NCBI GenBank assembly: GCA_020746995.1 | Contig: JAGPXD010000001.1 | Location: 1,922,001 to 1,986,000, forward strand | Source of the DNA: Plectosphaerella cucumerina | Taxonomy: Eukaryota > Ascomycota > Sordariomycetes > Glomerellales > Plectosphaerellaceae | Direction of reading: 5' to 3' | DNA length: 64,000 nt | Part shown: positions 42,261 to 51,355 of the stretch, one piece after another | How positions within the stretch are numbered: position 1 is the stretch's first letter | Layout of the letters: each line of letters opens with the position of its first letter | Position numbers and translations under genes: made by a program | Notes under the pieces: generated by a model | Seen by the model: only the letters and a program-made list of their open reading frames with translations | The model's database searches: none | What the model was told of the DNA's origin: nothing

Positions 42261-43754
42261 ATGGGTGACACAAACGAAGACACTCTTCAGGACGGCCCCC
42301 TCGTTGACCGGAGCGGCTTCGGCGTCCGAGACGTGATCCGGGATGTCTGGACCAACGTCGGCCTTCCCAAAGCCGCTCTCGACTCCCTCGTTCTCCCCGG
42401 AGAAGAGGACACCGGCCCGATCGTCCCCTCATCCTTCAAACTCGGCACTCTGTCACACGCCTGTCTCGCGCTGGCTGCTCTGAGCGCCTCGCAGGTCCAC
42501 GCCCTCCGGAACGGGCTGAAGCGGGTGCCGAACATCACCGTGACGCGGAGACACGCGACAGTCGAGTTCAAGTCGGAGAGGCTCTATCGTCTGGCAAGAG
42601 TCAACAAACCGCTCCAGTACCAGTTACTGGGTGGTCTCCACCGGACGAATGACGGCCATGTCCGCATCCACGACTCCTTCCCAAACCACGTCAAGGCCAT
42701 CCTCGGCGTTCTGGGGCTGCCTGGAAACGCCAACAGAGAGGACATTGCCAAAAAGACGAAGAACTGGGCGAGCATCGACCTGGAGACGACCGCAACGGTA
42801 GAAAGCAGCGCCGCAGCCTACGCACTGAGGTCGTTCCAACAGTGGGATTCCTTGCCGCAGTCAAAAGCCATCAGCAACCTTCCCATTGGGCTGAAGCAGC
42901 TCGCCCCCGGGCCTGCAAAGTTTCCTTCGAGAATGCCTCCGGGCCAGTCACGCCCCCTCAAGGGCCTCCGCGTCGTCGAGATGAGTCGCGTCATCGCCGC
43001 TCCCTTATCCGGCAAGACCCTCGCGGTCCATGGCGCCGACGTCCTGTGGGTCACGTCCCCTAACCTGCCAGATCTCCCGGACCTGGACCGCGAGTTTTCC
43101 CGCGGCAAGAGGACCATTCAACTGGACATTCGCGATCCCTCAGAGAAAGACAAGCTGCTGGAGCTTCTTCGAATCTGCGACGTCTTCATCCAGGGCTACC
43201 GCCCCGGAAGCCTTGCCTCGCACGGCCTGTCACCCGAGAAGCTGGTCGAGGCGAACCCAGGCATCATTATCGCCAACCTCTCCGCCTTTGGGCCCCAAGG
43301 CCCGTGGTCCGGGCGCAGGGGCTTCGACTCACTGGTACAGACGTGCTCCGGAATGAACGTGTCCGAGGCCGAGCACGCCGGCCAAGGCGAGTCGGCACGG
43401 GTTCTACCCTCCCAGGCTCTTGATCACGGAGCTGGATACATGCTGGCGACTGGTATAATGGCTGCAGTGCACCGTCGGGCGGTTGAGGGCGGTGCCTGGC
43501 AGGTCGATGTGTCCCTCGCCGGCGTCATGAAGTACCTCCGGAGCCTGGGCCAGTATCCCGGCGCCGAGGGCTTTCAGTGCGACGACTTCAACCGCCCCGA
43601 GGACGTTCCGGAGGAATATTTCGAGACCAACGAGACGGGCTATGGCACTATGACCACGGTTCGCCATGCCGCTTCGATAGATGGATGCGATGTCGGCTGG
43701 GAAATCATGCCGAAGCCGCTGGGTTCGGACGAAGCAAGGTGGCTGGCTCCGTGA
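42261..43754 (+). CDS. Class III CoA-transferase (CaiB/BaiF family)
   Basis: A single exon of 497 residues. Family members move CoA between carboxylic acids. The signature starts at LKGLRVVEMSRVIAAPLSGK, then REFSRGKRTIQLDIRDPSEK, CDVFIQGYRPGSLASHGL and NPGIIIANLSAFGPQGPWSG. ALDHGAGYMLATG holds the Asp expected to form the acyl intermediate in characterised members. The first 230 residues form an extra N-terminal region, also seen as a half-domain in fungal members of this kind. The substrate is unknown. The start is the ATG at 42261. A MITE sits 22 bp after the stop codon without shortening the protein. Confidence 0.92.
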   Translation: MGDTNEDTLQDGPLVDRSGFGVRDVIRDVWTNVGLPKAALDSLVLPGEEDTGPIVPSSFKLGTLSHACLALAALSASQVHALRNGLKRVPNITVTRRHATVEFKSERLYRLARVNKPLQYQLLGGLHRTNDGHVRIHDSFPNHVKAILGVLGLPGNANREDIAKKTKNWASIDLETTATVESSAAAYALRSFQQWDSLPQSKAISNLPIGLKQLAPGPAKFPSRMPPGQSRPLKGLRVVEMSRVIAAPLSGKTLAVHGADVLWVTSPNLPDLPDLDREFSRGKRTIQLDIRDPSEKDKLLELLRICDVFIQGYRPGSLASHGLSPEKLVEANPGIIIANLSAFGPQGPWSGRRGFDSLVQTCSGMNVSEAEHAGQGESARVLPSQALDHGAGYMLATGIMAAVHRRAVEGGAWQVDVSLAGVMKYLRSLGQYPGAEGFQCDDFNRPEDVPEEYFETNETGYGTMTTVRHAASIDGCDVGWEIMPKPLGSDEARWLAP

Positions 43755-43784
43755 CGGGAGCCCGCACCCGGTAGTGTTGCGGGG

Positions 43785-44047
43785 GGCTTTTTGGAGAATC
43801 GCATGACGTTCGCGAGTATCGCATGACATTGGGGGTTGACCTGTTGTGTCGGTCGAGCTCCTGCGCCGGTCGAGCTGCTGCGTCGGTCGAGCTGCTGCGT
43901 CGGTCGAGCTGCTGCGTCGGTTGACCTTCTACGTCGATTGACCTTCTACGTTGATTGACTAGTTGAAGGCTAACTAGGTACCTGTCGCGAGGGAAATGGC
44001 GGCCGAAGTCAGCTCGCAAGCCGTAATGCGATTTCCCAAGAGCCCTG
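43785..44047. mobile_element. hAT-like MITE, copy B, with 8-bp target duplication
   Basis: The left end reads ggctttttggagaatcgcat, the right end gcgatttcccaagagccctg. The termini match those of the element at 14381-14620 in inverted orientation. TTGCGGGG occurs at both sides (43777-43784 and 44048-44055) as a perfect 8-bp duplication; the left terminus seems to have lost its first CAG. The interior is a 17-bp tandem repeat, and there is no ORF. An 8-bp duplication with a CAGGG terminus fits the hAT superfamily. Confidence 0.8.
43834..43959. repeat. Seven 17-bp units inside MITE copy B
   Basis: The unit is GGTCGAGCTGCTGCGTC; there are seven full units and a partial eighth. The three central units are identical. 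It is the reverse-orientation relative of the copy A unit and has the same unit number. Confidence 0.9.
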
Positions 44048-44055
44048 TTGCGGGG

Positions 44056-44526
44056 TGCTTCGGACCCCGCGATTGGAAATACAGCGCTGTTCCTCCCCGC
44101 ATCAGGCGATCTTTTAATCAGCGGGTGTGCCGAGGTGGAGCTTGCATCACCAACCCCTGAAGAAGACGACCAACCACCAGCAGCTCAACGTCACAAGGAA
44201 AGGGGAAGACAGGGGAGGCCAAGATGGGGAATCTGCTCGGGACCGAGACGTCCCTCGAATCGCCGCATGTGCGCCGCGGACTCTGAAGAAGCGGACCGCC
44301 GATGGCGTTGCGTTTCATTTCTCGTTCTCCCCTCCGATGATGATCTCATCATCCGAACTCTGTCCACCCCGAGCTCCGGCTCTTTGTTATAAGGTGCCGA
44401 GGGGAGCCGTCTTACCTTCCCCCCGGCTTCTGCGACTACTCGAGCTCAAGTATCTGAAATAGATCGACCTACAGTGCCATACATCATACAGTTCGACAAG
44501 AGTTGCACAGTAACGACCGACACATC
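44056..44526. promoter_or_regulatory. Upstream region of the DUF1295 gene
   Basis: TTATAAGG at 44387-44394 lies about 135 bp before the start codon and is the likely TATA-like element. No other gene is seen. Confidence 0.4.
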
Positions 44527-45381
44527 ATGGCTAGCCCTCAGAGCCAGCCGGGACAGCCCGGCGACGACAAGCAGAAGAAGCCCGTCAGGGACCTCATCAA
44601 CCGCGGTGTCAAAAAGTCCAACCCCCTAGGCACTCTCACCTTCGTCGGTCTTCGCGCCCTCGACCCTTTGCTTCAATACAACCTCCTCGCTGCCGGCTGG
44701 GGCGCCCGCCTGCTCGCCAAGGTCGGCGCGTCCACCATTCCCTCCGCCTCGGCCGTCGGCGCTTTCGTCACCGGCGTCCCTTTCATCGACGCCCTCAACC
44801 TGCCGCTGCCTCACCTCGTCATTCTTACTCTCTCCGTCGGCTCAGCAGCCAAACAAATCTACTGGCTCGTCGCCCTGTCCGCCGAGGAGTTCACCTTCCC
44901 CGCCGCCGTATCAGTGAGCATTTACAACACCCTCGTCAATAGCGTCAACAGCCTCCTCTTCCTCGCCGCTTCAACGAGCGTCCTCGCCCTCCCCCGGACC
45001 GAGTTCCCCGGCACCGGTCTGCCCTACCAGCTCGTCGTCGGCGCCAGTCTGTACGCCGTCGGCATCACCGTCGAGACCGTCGCCGAGATCCAGCGCAAGG
45101 CCTTCAAGGATCGCCCGGAGAACAAGGGCAAGGTCATGAAGACGGGTCTCTGGAGCTGGGCTCGTCACATCAACTACGGAGGTTACTCGTTGTGGCGCGC
45201 CGCCTACTGCTTCGCTTCGTCTGGCTGGCTGGGCGGTCTGGCCATGGGCGCGTGGCAGACGCTCGACTTTGTCAATCGCGCGGTGCCCGTCATTGACGAG
45301 TACTGCGCTGGCCGGTACGGCGCTCAGTGGACTCAGTTCAAGAAGGAGGTGCCCTACATTATTATCCCAGGGGTGTACTGA
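44527..45381 (+). CDS. DUF1295 / steroid 5-alpha-reductase-like membrane protein
   Basis: A single exon of 284 residues. After a hydrophilic N-terminus (QPGDDKQKKPVRDLINRG) there are several membrane segments (LVILTLSVGSAAKQIYWLVA, LLFLAASTSVLALP, YQLVVGASLYAVGITVETVA). The C-terminal signature is KTGLWSWARHINYGGYSLWR, followed by DEYCAGRYGAQWTQFKKEVP. This matches the reductase/methyltransferase-like fold of DUF1295 proteins, which act on lipid or steroid double bonds in known relatives. Substrate and organelle are unknown. The start is the ATG at 44527. Confidence 0.88.
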   Translation: MASPQSQPGQPGDDKQKKPVRDLINRGVKKSNPLGTLTFVGLRALDPLLQYNLLAAGWGARLLAKVGASTIPSASAVGAFVTGVPFIDALNLPLPHLVILTLSVGSAAKQIYWLVALSAEEFTFPAAVSVSIYNTLVNSVNSLLFLAASTSVLALPRTEFPGTGLPYQLVVGASLYAVGITVETVAEIQRKAFKDRPENKGKVMKTGLWSWARHINYGGYSLWRAAYCFASSGWLGGLAMGAWQTLDFVNRAVPVIDEYCAGRYGAQWTQFKKEVPYIIIPGVY

Positions 45382-45517
45382 GGGAGGGACTGGAGATCGA
45401 TGCGAATGGTCTTGTATCGGTATTGTAAATGAGCCTGACTCTGTCGGGCAATTGGATCGTAACGGGTATCAACGTGGGCCGTGTCATCCAAAACTCGGGC
45501 GTATAGTGCCCCCAATC

Positions 45518-47264
45518 TTACATGCTGTCCTCCATCTGCTTGCTCCGGACCTTTGTCCAGTTGTCCCTCTCCTGCTTGCCGCCCTGCTCCTCAAGGCCCA
45601 TGCCACGCTCGACCCATTCCTTGCTGCCCATGTGGCTCAAGCGCGACAGAGCACGGGCAAAGGCAAAGGCCTCCTCGTCGCCGGAGAAGAGTCCCGAGCC
45701 CTTGATCTGCTCAATGTTGTGGTCCAGGTCCTCCATCAGGTGGCTCATGGTATCATCGGCGTCGACCTTTGCGCCAAGCGACTCTTCGATCTCGGCGCGT
45801 GAGACGAAGAGCTCAGTCAGCGGCTTCTCGGTGGTCAGGACGAGCTTGGCGTGCGACTCGTAGACCGCGTCGATAAAAGTGATGAAGCGGCGGGCCAAGT
45901 CGCGCTGGCGGAAGGTCATGCCGGGGACGTCGGTGACGATGAAGGCGTCGTAGCTGCGCACGAGCTCGAGGAAGTCGGCGGCTGAGGTGGGGCGGGCGAT
46001 GAGCTCGTCAAAGGTGAACCATGCGCAGGTGCCGCTGACGCGAGGGACGAAGATCTCACGGCCCCAGACGCGCTGGGTCTCCGAGTGTGGCTCGCCGCCT
46101 TCGGGGTCGCCGAGGAAGCGGAACCACTTCTCGGCGTGGGAGCGGGCGTGGGCGTCGAGCGGGGTGTGATAGACGCCGGATGGCGGGCGGGGGATCTTGC
46201 GGTAGTCTGTTGGGGAGTCGAGGTTGATGACGTGCAGCCGGTTTTTGAGGAGCTTGATGGCGGGGATGAAAGACTCGCGCTGGATGCCGTTCTTGTAGAG
46301 GTCGTCGGGGTGTCTGTTGGAGGTTGTCACGAGGACGACGCCGTGGGACATGAGTGCCTCGAGGAGTCTGCGCGGGTCTGGTCAGGGGAGAGGCACGCCT
46401 CGAGAGGAGAAGGTGGCCTACCTTCTCAGGATCATGGCGTCGGCCACGTCTGTGCATTGGAACTCGTCGAAGCAGAGCACGTTGCCCTGCTGGGCAATAT
46501 CCGCGGCGACGAAAGGCACGGCGTCGACGTCGCTGCCGTGCTCCATCTTCATCTTGTGCAGGCGCTTGTGGACATCCTGCATGAAGTTATGAAAGTGGAT
46601 GCGCGTCTTGGAGCGTACTGACGACGGCAGTGTGTCGTAGAAGAGGTCCATCAGCATGGTCTTGCCGCTGCCCACATCACCGAAGAGGTACAGCCCTCGC
46701 GGCAGGTTGGCGGGGATGGCGGCGAGCTTGGCCTGGCCTGGCTTGCCGCCGCCGCCGAACCATGACCCAAGAAGAGACTTCTTGGGCTGGAGGGATTCGA
46801 GCGTCGGGTGGACGACGGGGGGCGCCGTATACTGCGCGAGCTCGTGGTGGAGGGCCTCGAGGCTCTCGATGATGCCTGGCAGGGCGAGTGATCAGCTTGG
46901 GGGTGTTCCCGAGTCAGAGGGGGGATCTCCGAGTCAGGAGACTGGCGGTCTGCGTACCTCTCTGGTGTTCATCGTTCCTCAGTGTCCCGGCCGCGACTCT
47001 CCGGTCGTACTCGGCGAGGGGACCCCGCTGCTTCACCGTCGAGGCGAGCCTCCTCTGGCCCGGCGCATTGCTCGACCTGGCCGCCCAAGAGACATGTTGC
47101 GTTTCCTGAAGCTGCTGTAGCCTCCCAAGACCCGACTTTGTCCGTCTGCACGACGTACAGAGAGTGCGCTGGGTGTGTTGTCGCGGGAAGGCGGTGCGTG
47201 CGGGCGAGGAGAGTCGGATGCCTTGAAGAGGGGCGGTAACCGAGGCTGCTGCACGGGGGCGCAT
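45518..47264 (-). CDS. AFG1: AFG1/LACE1-type mitochondrial ATPase
   Basis: Three exons (46958-47264, 46422-46875, 45518-46367), introns of 82 and 54 nt, 536 residues. AFG1 is an AAA-type ATPase of the mitochondrial inner membrane involved in turnover of respiratory-chain subunits. The N-terminus MRPRAAASVTAPLQGIRLSS, with many Arg and no early acidic residue, is a mitochondrial presequence. The joined N-terminal core reads LRNDEHQRGIIESLEALHHE. Walker A is GDVGSGKTMLMD, Walker B VLCFDEFQCTDVADAMI, and VVLVTTSNRHPDDLYKNGIQ is the typical sensor region. The tail GMGLEEQGGKQERDNWTKVR is usual for fungal members. An in-frame ATG at 47327 would add 21 residues. Confidence 0.94.
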
Positions 47265-47842
47265 GATCGAATCGCCGTGGAGGATTTGGAGCTGAAAATG
47301 TAAATGCTGTAAGAGGGGCCGTCGCAATGCAAAAAAGAAGAGTTCGATCTATAGGGGTATCGTGGTTTACTCGTGTCGCGGACGCATGGTGAGTACAAGT
47401 ATCAGCTCGTCGGTGGTCCGAGGACGTGGTTCGCGCTCTGTCATCACAGGGAGAGGTCAGGGACCGGGTCAGCGGGCGCGCGGGATTGTGGCGGTCGCGA
47501 GATTTTGTTCCAGGATTCGGGGTCATTTTTAGCCACCGGGCGGCGCACAGCGGGCCAGCGCCTAGGATGACGCACCCCGGCCGTGTCCGAATGCCGGTAC
47601 ATTGCCGAAAACAGCCCACTTGACCTCACGGACTCGGAGCGGCGATCTTCTCGGGTAGCACAATATTGAAATATCGAATATATCGTTGGCGGGGCTTTGA
47701 CCCCTTTAGCGCGGTAATGCCATCTAGCAGTATGTCTCCACCAATTCCAAGCTCAACCTCCAACTCTCATCATTGACAAAGGAAATAATGCCGACTGGCT
47801 GTAACGAACGACATGGGGGCCAGCAAGGGTCCCTGGGGACAC
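47265..47842. other. Upstream region of AFG1
   Basis: About 580 bp between AFG1 and the end of the cupredoxin gene, both on the minus strand. No gene is seen. Confidence 0.4.
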
Positions 47843-48630
47843 TCAAGCCAGGAATAGCGCCACAAAGAACACCGCAGCGGCAGCTGTCAAAGAGCACTGC
47901 CGGACGGTATGAGAAACGCTAGAGTCCTCCTCCTCCTCAGCCCCTTCAGCCTGGGGTCCTGTGCCTGCTCCTGTGCCTGCTCCTGTGCCTGCTCCTGTGC
48001 CCTGGTCATCACCACCACTGGGGCTGTTACCGCTGGGCTTCGACTCAGAAGGGCAAGTTCCATCGCCCTTGTTGTCGCCGCCAGCCCCATCCTGCGGCTC
48101 TCCCACCAGAGAGGGTGCGCCAAAGACGCCTCCAAAGGCCTCGTCAGGGAACGGTGAGAAGATGGCTCGGCCGATGGCGTTCTGCGCATACGCCGACAGC
48201 GTCTTGTTTCCCGAAGGGTTGATGGCCGCAACCATGCCCCTGGGACAGTGGTTCCCATTGCCCTGAGAGCAGTAGATGAACATGGGATCTGTGTGGTTCA
48301 CCGTGACCTTGAAGACCTGGTCGCTGATGCTGCCGACTGGCACGGGAACGAGGCCAGAGAAGAAGCCACCGTGGTCTACGGGGGCGCAGGGCTTGTCAAA
48401 GTCGCCCAGGACGACGCTGGCCATGCATGTTAGCTTGACTGGATCAGGTATCATGCTGGATGTATCCCTCACCTGTGCGCCTGGGGGTAAAAGCGAAACT
48501 CGAGGACGTCACCGATTTCGGCGTGCACGACCTCTGGGGAAAACGTCAGAGGGACTCGGCCGACATCGATGCTGATGGTCTCGGCGAGGCCTGTGGCGAG
48601 CAGGGCGCTGAAGAAGGTAAGAGAAAGCAT
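47843..48630 (-). CDS. Extracellular cupredoxin-like protein, probably GPI-anchored
   Basis: Exons 48473-48630 and 47843-48416 with a 56-nt intron (gtgagg...tggccag) encode 243 residues. MLSLTFFSALLATGLAE is the signal peptide. The blue-copper-type pattern is complete: the His in FYPQAHSVVLGDFDKPCAP, the Cys in MFIYCSQGNGNHCPRGMV, and the His and Met following it. This is the fold of fungal extracellular Ser-rich cupredoxins; their function in the wall is not settled. After the domain comes a Gly/Ala/Thr repeat and acidic stretch, then a hydrophobic end (AAAAVFFVALFLA) as in GPI proteins. Confidence 0.9.
47955..48004. repeat. 12-bp tandem repeat in the cupredoxin gene
   Basis: About four units of gctcctgtgcct (plus strand) encode repeated Gly-Thr-Gly-Ala in the spacer before the GPI-like tail. 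Confidence 0.8.
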
Positions 48631-49204
48631 GGTGATGTTGGTGACTCTGCTCAGTGGTGTGTGCAATGATGGTGATGCTGTTCCTCCTCGGGATTTCCTC
48701 AAGGGCAGAGACGAGTTTAAGATGTCCTCTGTTCTGCGCAGACATCTTTGTTTAGTCGGCACCCCCGACAATCGCAGTCCTCGAGAGGGATGTTTGGGGT
48801 GTCGTCGCTGACCATCTATTTCGAATCACACCCTCATGCTGACCACCGACAAAGCACTTCGAGATGCCGCTTTGTCTACACCCTTCGACTGTTCGAAGTT
48901 TTCAAAGACGACTGTGGCTTGGACAGTCTTGGTACATGTCCAATGTTTTCCATCAGCCACCCATGTACTTTCATCACGTGGATTGGCTCCGGCACATGTA
49001 AACCTGTTCCTGAACAGCGGCATTGTTGAACGTTAGTTCCCGCGCTGAAGATTGCTTTCAAAGGGTCTTACTGATTGTCATTACTTGACATGACATCTCG
49101 ATGTCTATAAATTCTCCCTGTTTAAACATGTTTTTGCCGCATTCAATCTATCCAACAACACATCAACACATAGTAAACCCCCAAGTCAGTCACACACCAT
49201 CATC
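48631..49204. promoter_or_regulatory. Divergent region between cupredoxin and RING genes
   Basis: About 570 bp. TATAAAT at 49106-49112, 93 bp before the RING protein start, is a good TATA box. No gene is seen. Confidence 0.45.
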
Positions 49205-50053
49205 ATGTCTATACCTATCCTCGGTCTCTCCAGCACCCGTCTCTGGATCACTTCTCGTCGTATCCGTCTCCGAGAAGCTGAGGATGCCCAGCAAAATGAG
49301 CAAGAGAAACAGCAAACGCCCCCCATCCGTGTCCCCAGCTCCCGCCGCTGGATCACCTCTCGTCGCATTAGGCACCGAGAGGCCCAGAAATTAGAGCAGG
49401 AAGAACAACAAATGTCCCGCCTCCGTACTTTGCTACCTAGATTTGGCAACTGGTTCAAGCCAACCCGCGTTCCCGTCGTAGAAGACACCTTCCGTTCCTT
49501 CTTCCCCTGCCCCAAGGTCACATTCCTCCTCGACCCCCCCGACGACCTGATCTGTAGCATCTGCCAGGAAACAGAGCTTGTGTTCCCTAAAGACAGGTAC
49601 ACGTACATGACAGATCTAGACTATGACAGCCTGGACTGCATTCCCGTAATCACTCCTTGCGGTCACGTCGCTGGACAGACCTGCATGAACACCTGGCTCA
49701 AGTCAAACCGCACATGCCCCTTTTGTCGTGAACCGCTCACCTACGAGTGTGGCCACTTCATCGAGCCCAAGCGCATCACTCCTGCCGAGATCAACCTGAT
49801 CCCGTCCACTATTCCATGTGGTGGCGTCATTCCAAAGGACTGCGAGTCTTGCATCCATGAGAAGCTTCTCCAGGCTGTGCAGGACCGGTACCAGGCTACG
49901 GGTCATCGTTTGATCGACGCCACGGCCCGATTCCAGGAAACATCGGGCTTCGAGGAGATGATTGCCATGGATGAGGCTTGGAAGGACTTTGAAAGCGTCC
50001 AAATCGACGAGTCGCATATTAGAGTTGAGGCCTGGCGTCTATACGAGTGGTAG
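49205..50053 (+). CDS. RING-finger protein with internal N-terminal duplication
   Basis: A single exon of 282 residues. The RING is at about residues 117-174: CSICQ, a long loop, then TPCGHVAGQTCMNTWL and CPFCRE, so an E3 ubiquitin-ligase role is likely. The N-terminus holds two copies of a Trp-Ile-Thr-Ser-Arg-Arg-Ile-Arg segment followed by Glu/Gln-rich helix (WITSRRIRLREAEDAQQNEQ and WITSRRIRHREAQKLEQEEQ). The C-terminal 100 residues are helical. I do not recognise a named subfamily. It is divergent from the cupredoxin gene. Confidence 0.85.
   Translation: MSIPILGLSSTRLWITSRRIRLREAEDAQQNEQEKQQTPPIRVPSSRRWITSRRIRHREAQKLEQEEQQMSRLRTLLPRFGNWFKPTRVPVVEDTFRSFFPCPKVTFLLDPPDDLICSICQETELVFPKDRYTYMTDLDYDSLDCIPVITPCGHVAGQTCMNTWLKSNRTCPFCREPLTYECGHFIEPKRITPAEINLIPSTIPCGGVIPKDCESCIHEKLLQAVQDRYQATGHRLIDATARFQETSGFEEMIAMDEAWKDFESVQIDESHIRVEAWRLYEW
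49235..49410 (+). repeat. Direct duplication at the start of the RING gene
   Basis: ctctggatcacttctcgtcg near 49240 and cgctggatcacctctcgtcg near 49349 begin two matching segments about 109 bp apart by DNA and about 36 residues apart by protein. Differences are mostly silent. Confidence 0.75.
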
Positions 50054-50435
50054 GCGCCTTCAAGATCGTGGATAAGTTAACGGCTGGACCGCAACTACTG
50101 ACCTATGGATCATCTCCAGCACCCATCGAACTGACCGAATCTTCCTCATGACCACCAGTTCATCATGACAGCTATTAATTCCAGTTGAACACTGTCTGAA
50201 TGTCCTGCTGCCATATTTTATTGAGGTGAACAATCGGCTTTGGTGTCGAGCAGTCAAGCAACACAAAGCACAGCATGACAATGCCATGGTTCAGCAGTGT
50301 GTATCAAAGCCCAGATATTCAGGGGCATTTGAGACTCAAAATGTATAAGGGAACCCCTGCCCTCGTTCTGTACAGCCTTGATAGAGATCAGAGCACCAGA
50401 AGAATCACTCACATCATCGAAACACAAGCCAAACC
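50054..50435. other. Intergenic region
   Basis: About 380 bp with a possible TATA-like TATAAG near 50345. No gene is seen. Confidence 0.4.
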
Positions 50436-51047
50436 ATGTCATCCATCACGCCAACACAGGGAGGCACGTCCGCCAAGCGGAAACACCAAGAAGAAGATGG
50501 CCAAGATGGTTCTCCCAGCAAGCGTCAGAACTCCGGCCCAAAGTCCTCACCCCTATCATCCCCCCTCTCATCTCCTCCTGGCTCCCCATGGCTCCGCATG
50601 ATCAACAACAGCCTCAGCAAGCCCATCATCAACCTCAGCCTCAACAACCCCCAAACTCCCACCCGCAGTATGTCACCCATCGAGCCAGTCAGCTTGGACA
50701 AAGAGAACAAGCACATCATGCTCATGCCCGACGAACCCGATTACGAGCTCGCTCGTCAACTCAAGGCCAGCCTCGAGCTAGGCTGGAAACTCGGCATCCT
50801 CCGCTATGAAAATTGGGAGACCATTCGAGAGGCACGTGGCCTCGAGGTCCTGTTGAAGAAGAGCTCTTACGACAGGAGGATAAGACTGTTCGGGAACCCT
50901 GAGAAGGATGCGGAGCACAAGCGATGCATTAGGGACGCCATCAGCCGGCAGGCCCAAGCTGAGGAGGTTCTTGCCTTCGCAGACCGCGCAGACGGGAAGC
51001 CTAAAAGGCGCAAAAGATGGCTTAAGCCTAGCTACTACAAGTTGTAG
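50436..51047 (+). CDS. Small basic protein of unknown function
   Basis: A single exon of 203 residues. The N-terminal third is Ser/Pro-rich with a bipartite basic signal (AKRKHQEEDGQDGSPSKRQN) and SSPLSSPLSSPPGSP. The middle has a helical piece (ELARQLKASLELGWKLGILR), and the C-terminus is strongly basic (DGKPKRRKRWLKPSYYKL). A nuclear protein is likely. I recognise no domain. It stands in tandem after the RING gene. Confidence 0.65.
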   Translation: MSSITPTQGGTSAKRKHQEEDGQDGSPSKRQNSGPKSSPLSSPLSSPPGSPWLRMINNSLSKPIINLSLNNPQTPTRSMSPIEPVSLDKENKHIMLMPDEPDYELARQLKASLELGWKLGILRYENWETIREARGLEVLLKKSSYDRRIRLFGNPEKDAEHKRCIRDAISRQAQAEEVLAFADRADGKPKRRKRWLKPSYYKL

Positions 51048-51355
51048 ATGACGCTATTGGGAAGGACAGTGTTATTAGGAAGGGGGGTTGGAGATACAGG
51101 TAGCATCAGCCAGTCATCTTCTGTGTGTTTAGACGTTTCCTCGCTGGCGAGGACGTGGATTGCCCGTTGTGGAATTTAGTCAGATAATAATCATGCCCGT
51201 GTTTTGACCGAAGAAAAGTGAGATACCAGTAGAATGAGGAAAAGCCACAGTTCCTCGTCGCACCCCCGTCCAGTACCCTGGGTGAACCGCCAACGCCAGC
51301 GCCTCTTTCGCCGATGTGAACCCGGTGCAAATGCTCTCTCGTGCAAGGTGGAATG
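51048..51355. other. Convergent 3' region
   Basis: About 300 bp between the small basic protein gene and the PP4 gene. No feature is seen. Confidence 0.35.

Noticed and set aside
43740..43790. Truncation of the CoA-transferase gene by the MITE
   Set aside because: The stop codon lies 22 bp before the target duplication, and the protein ends in an ordinary family-like way.
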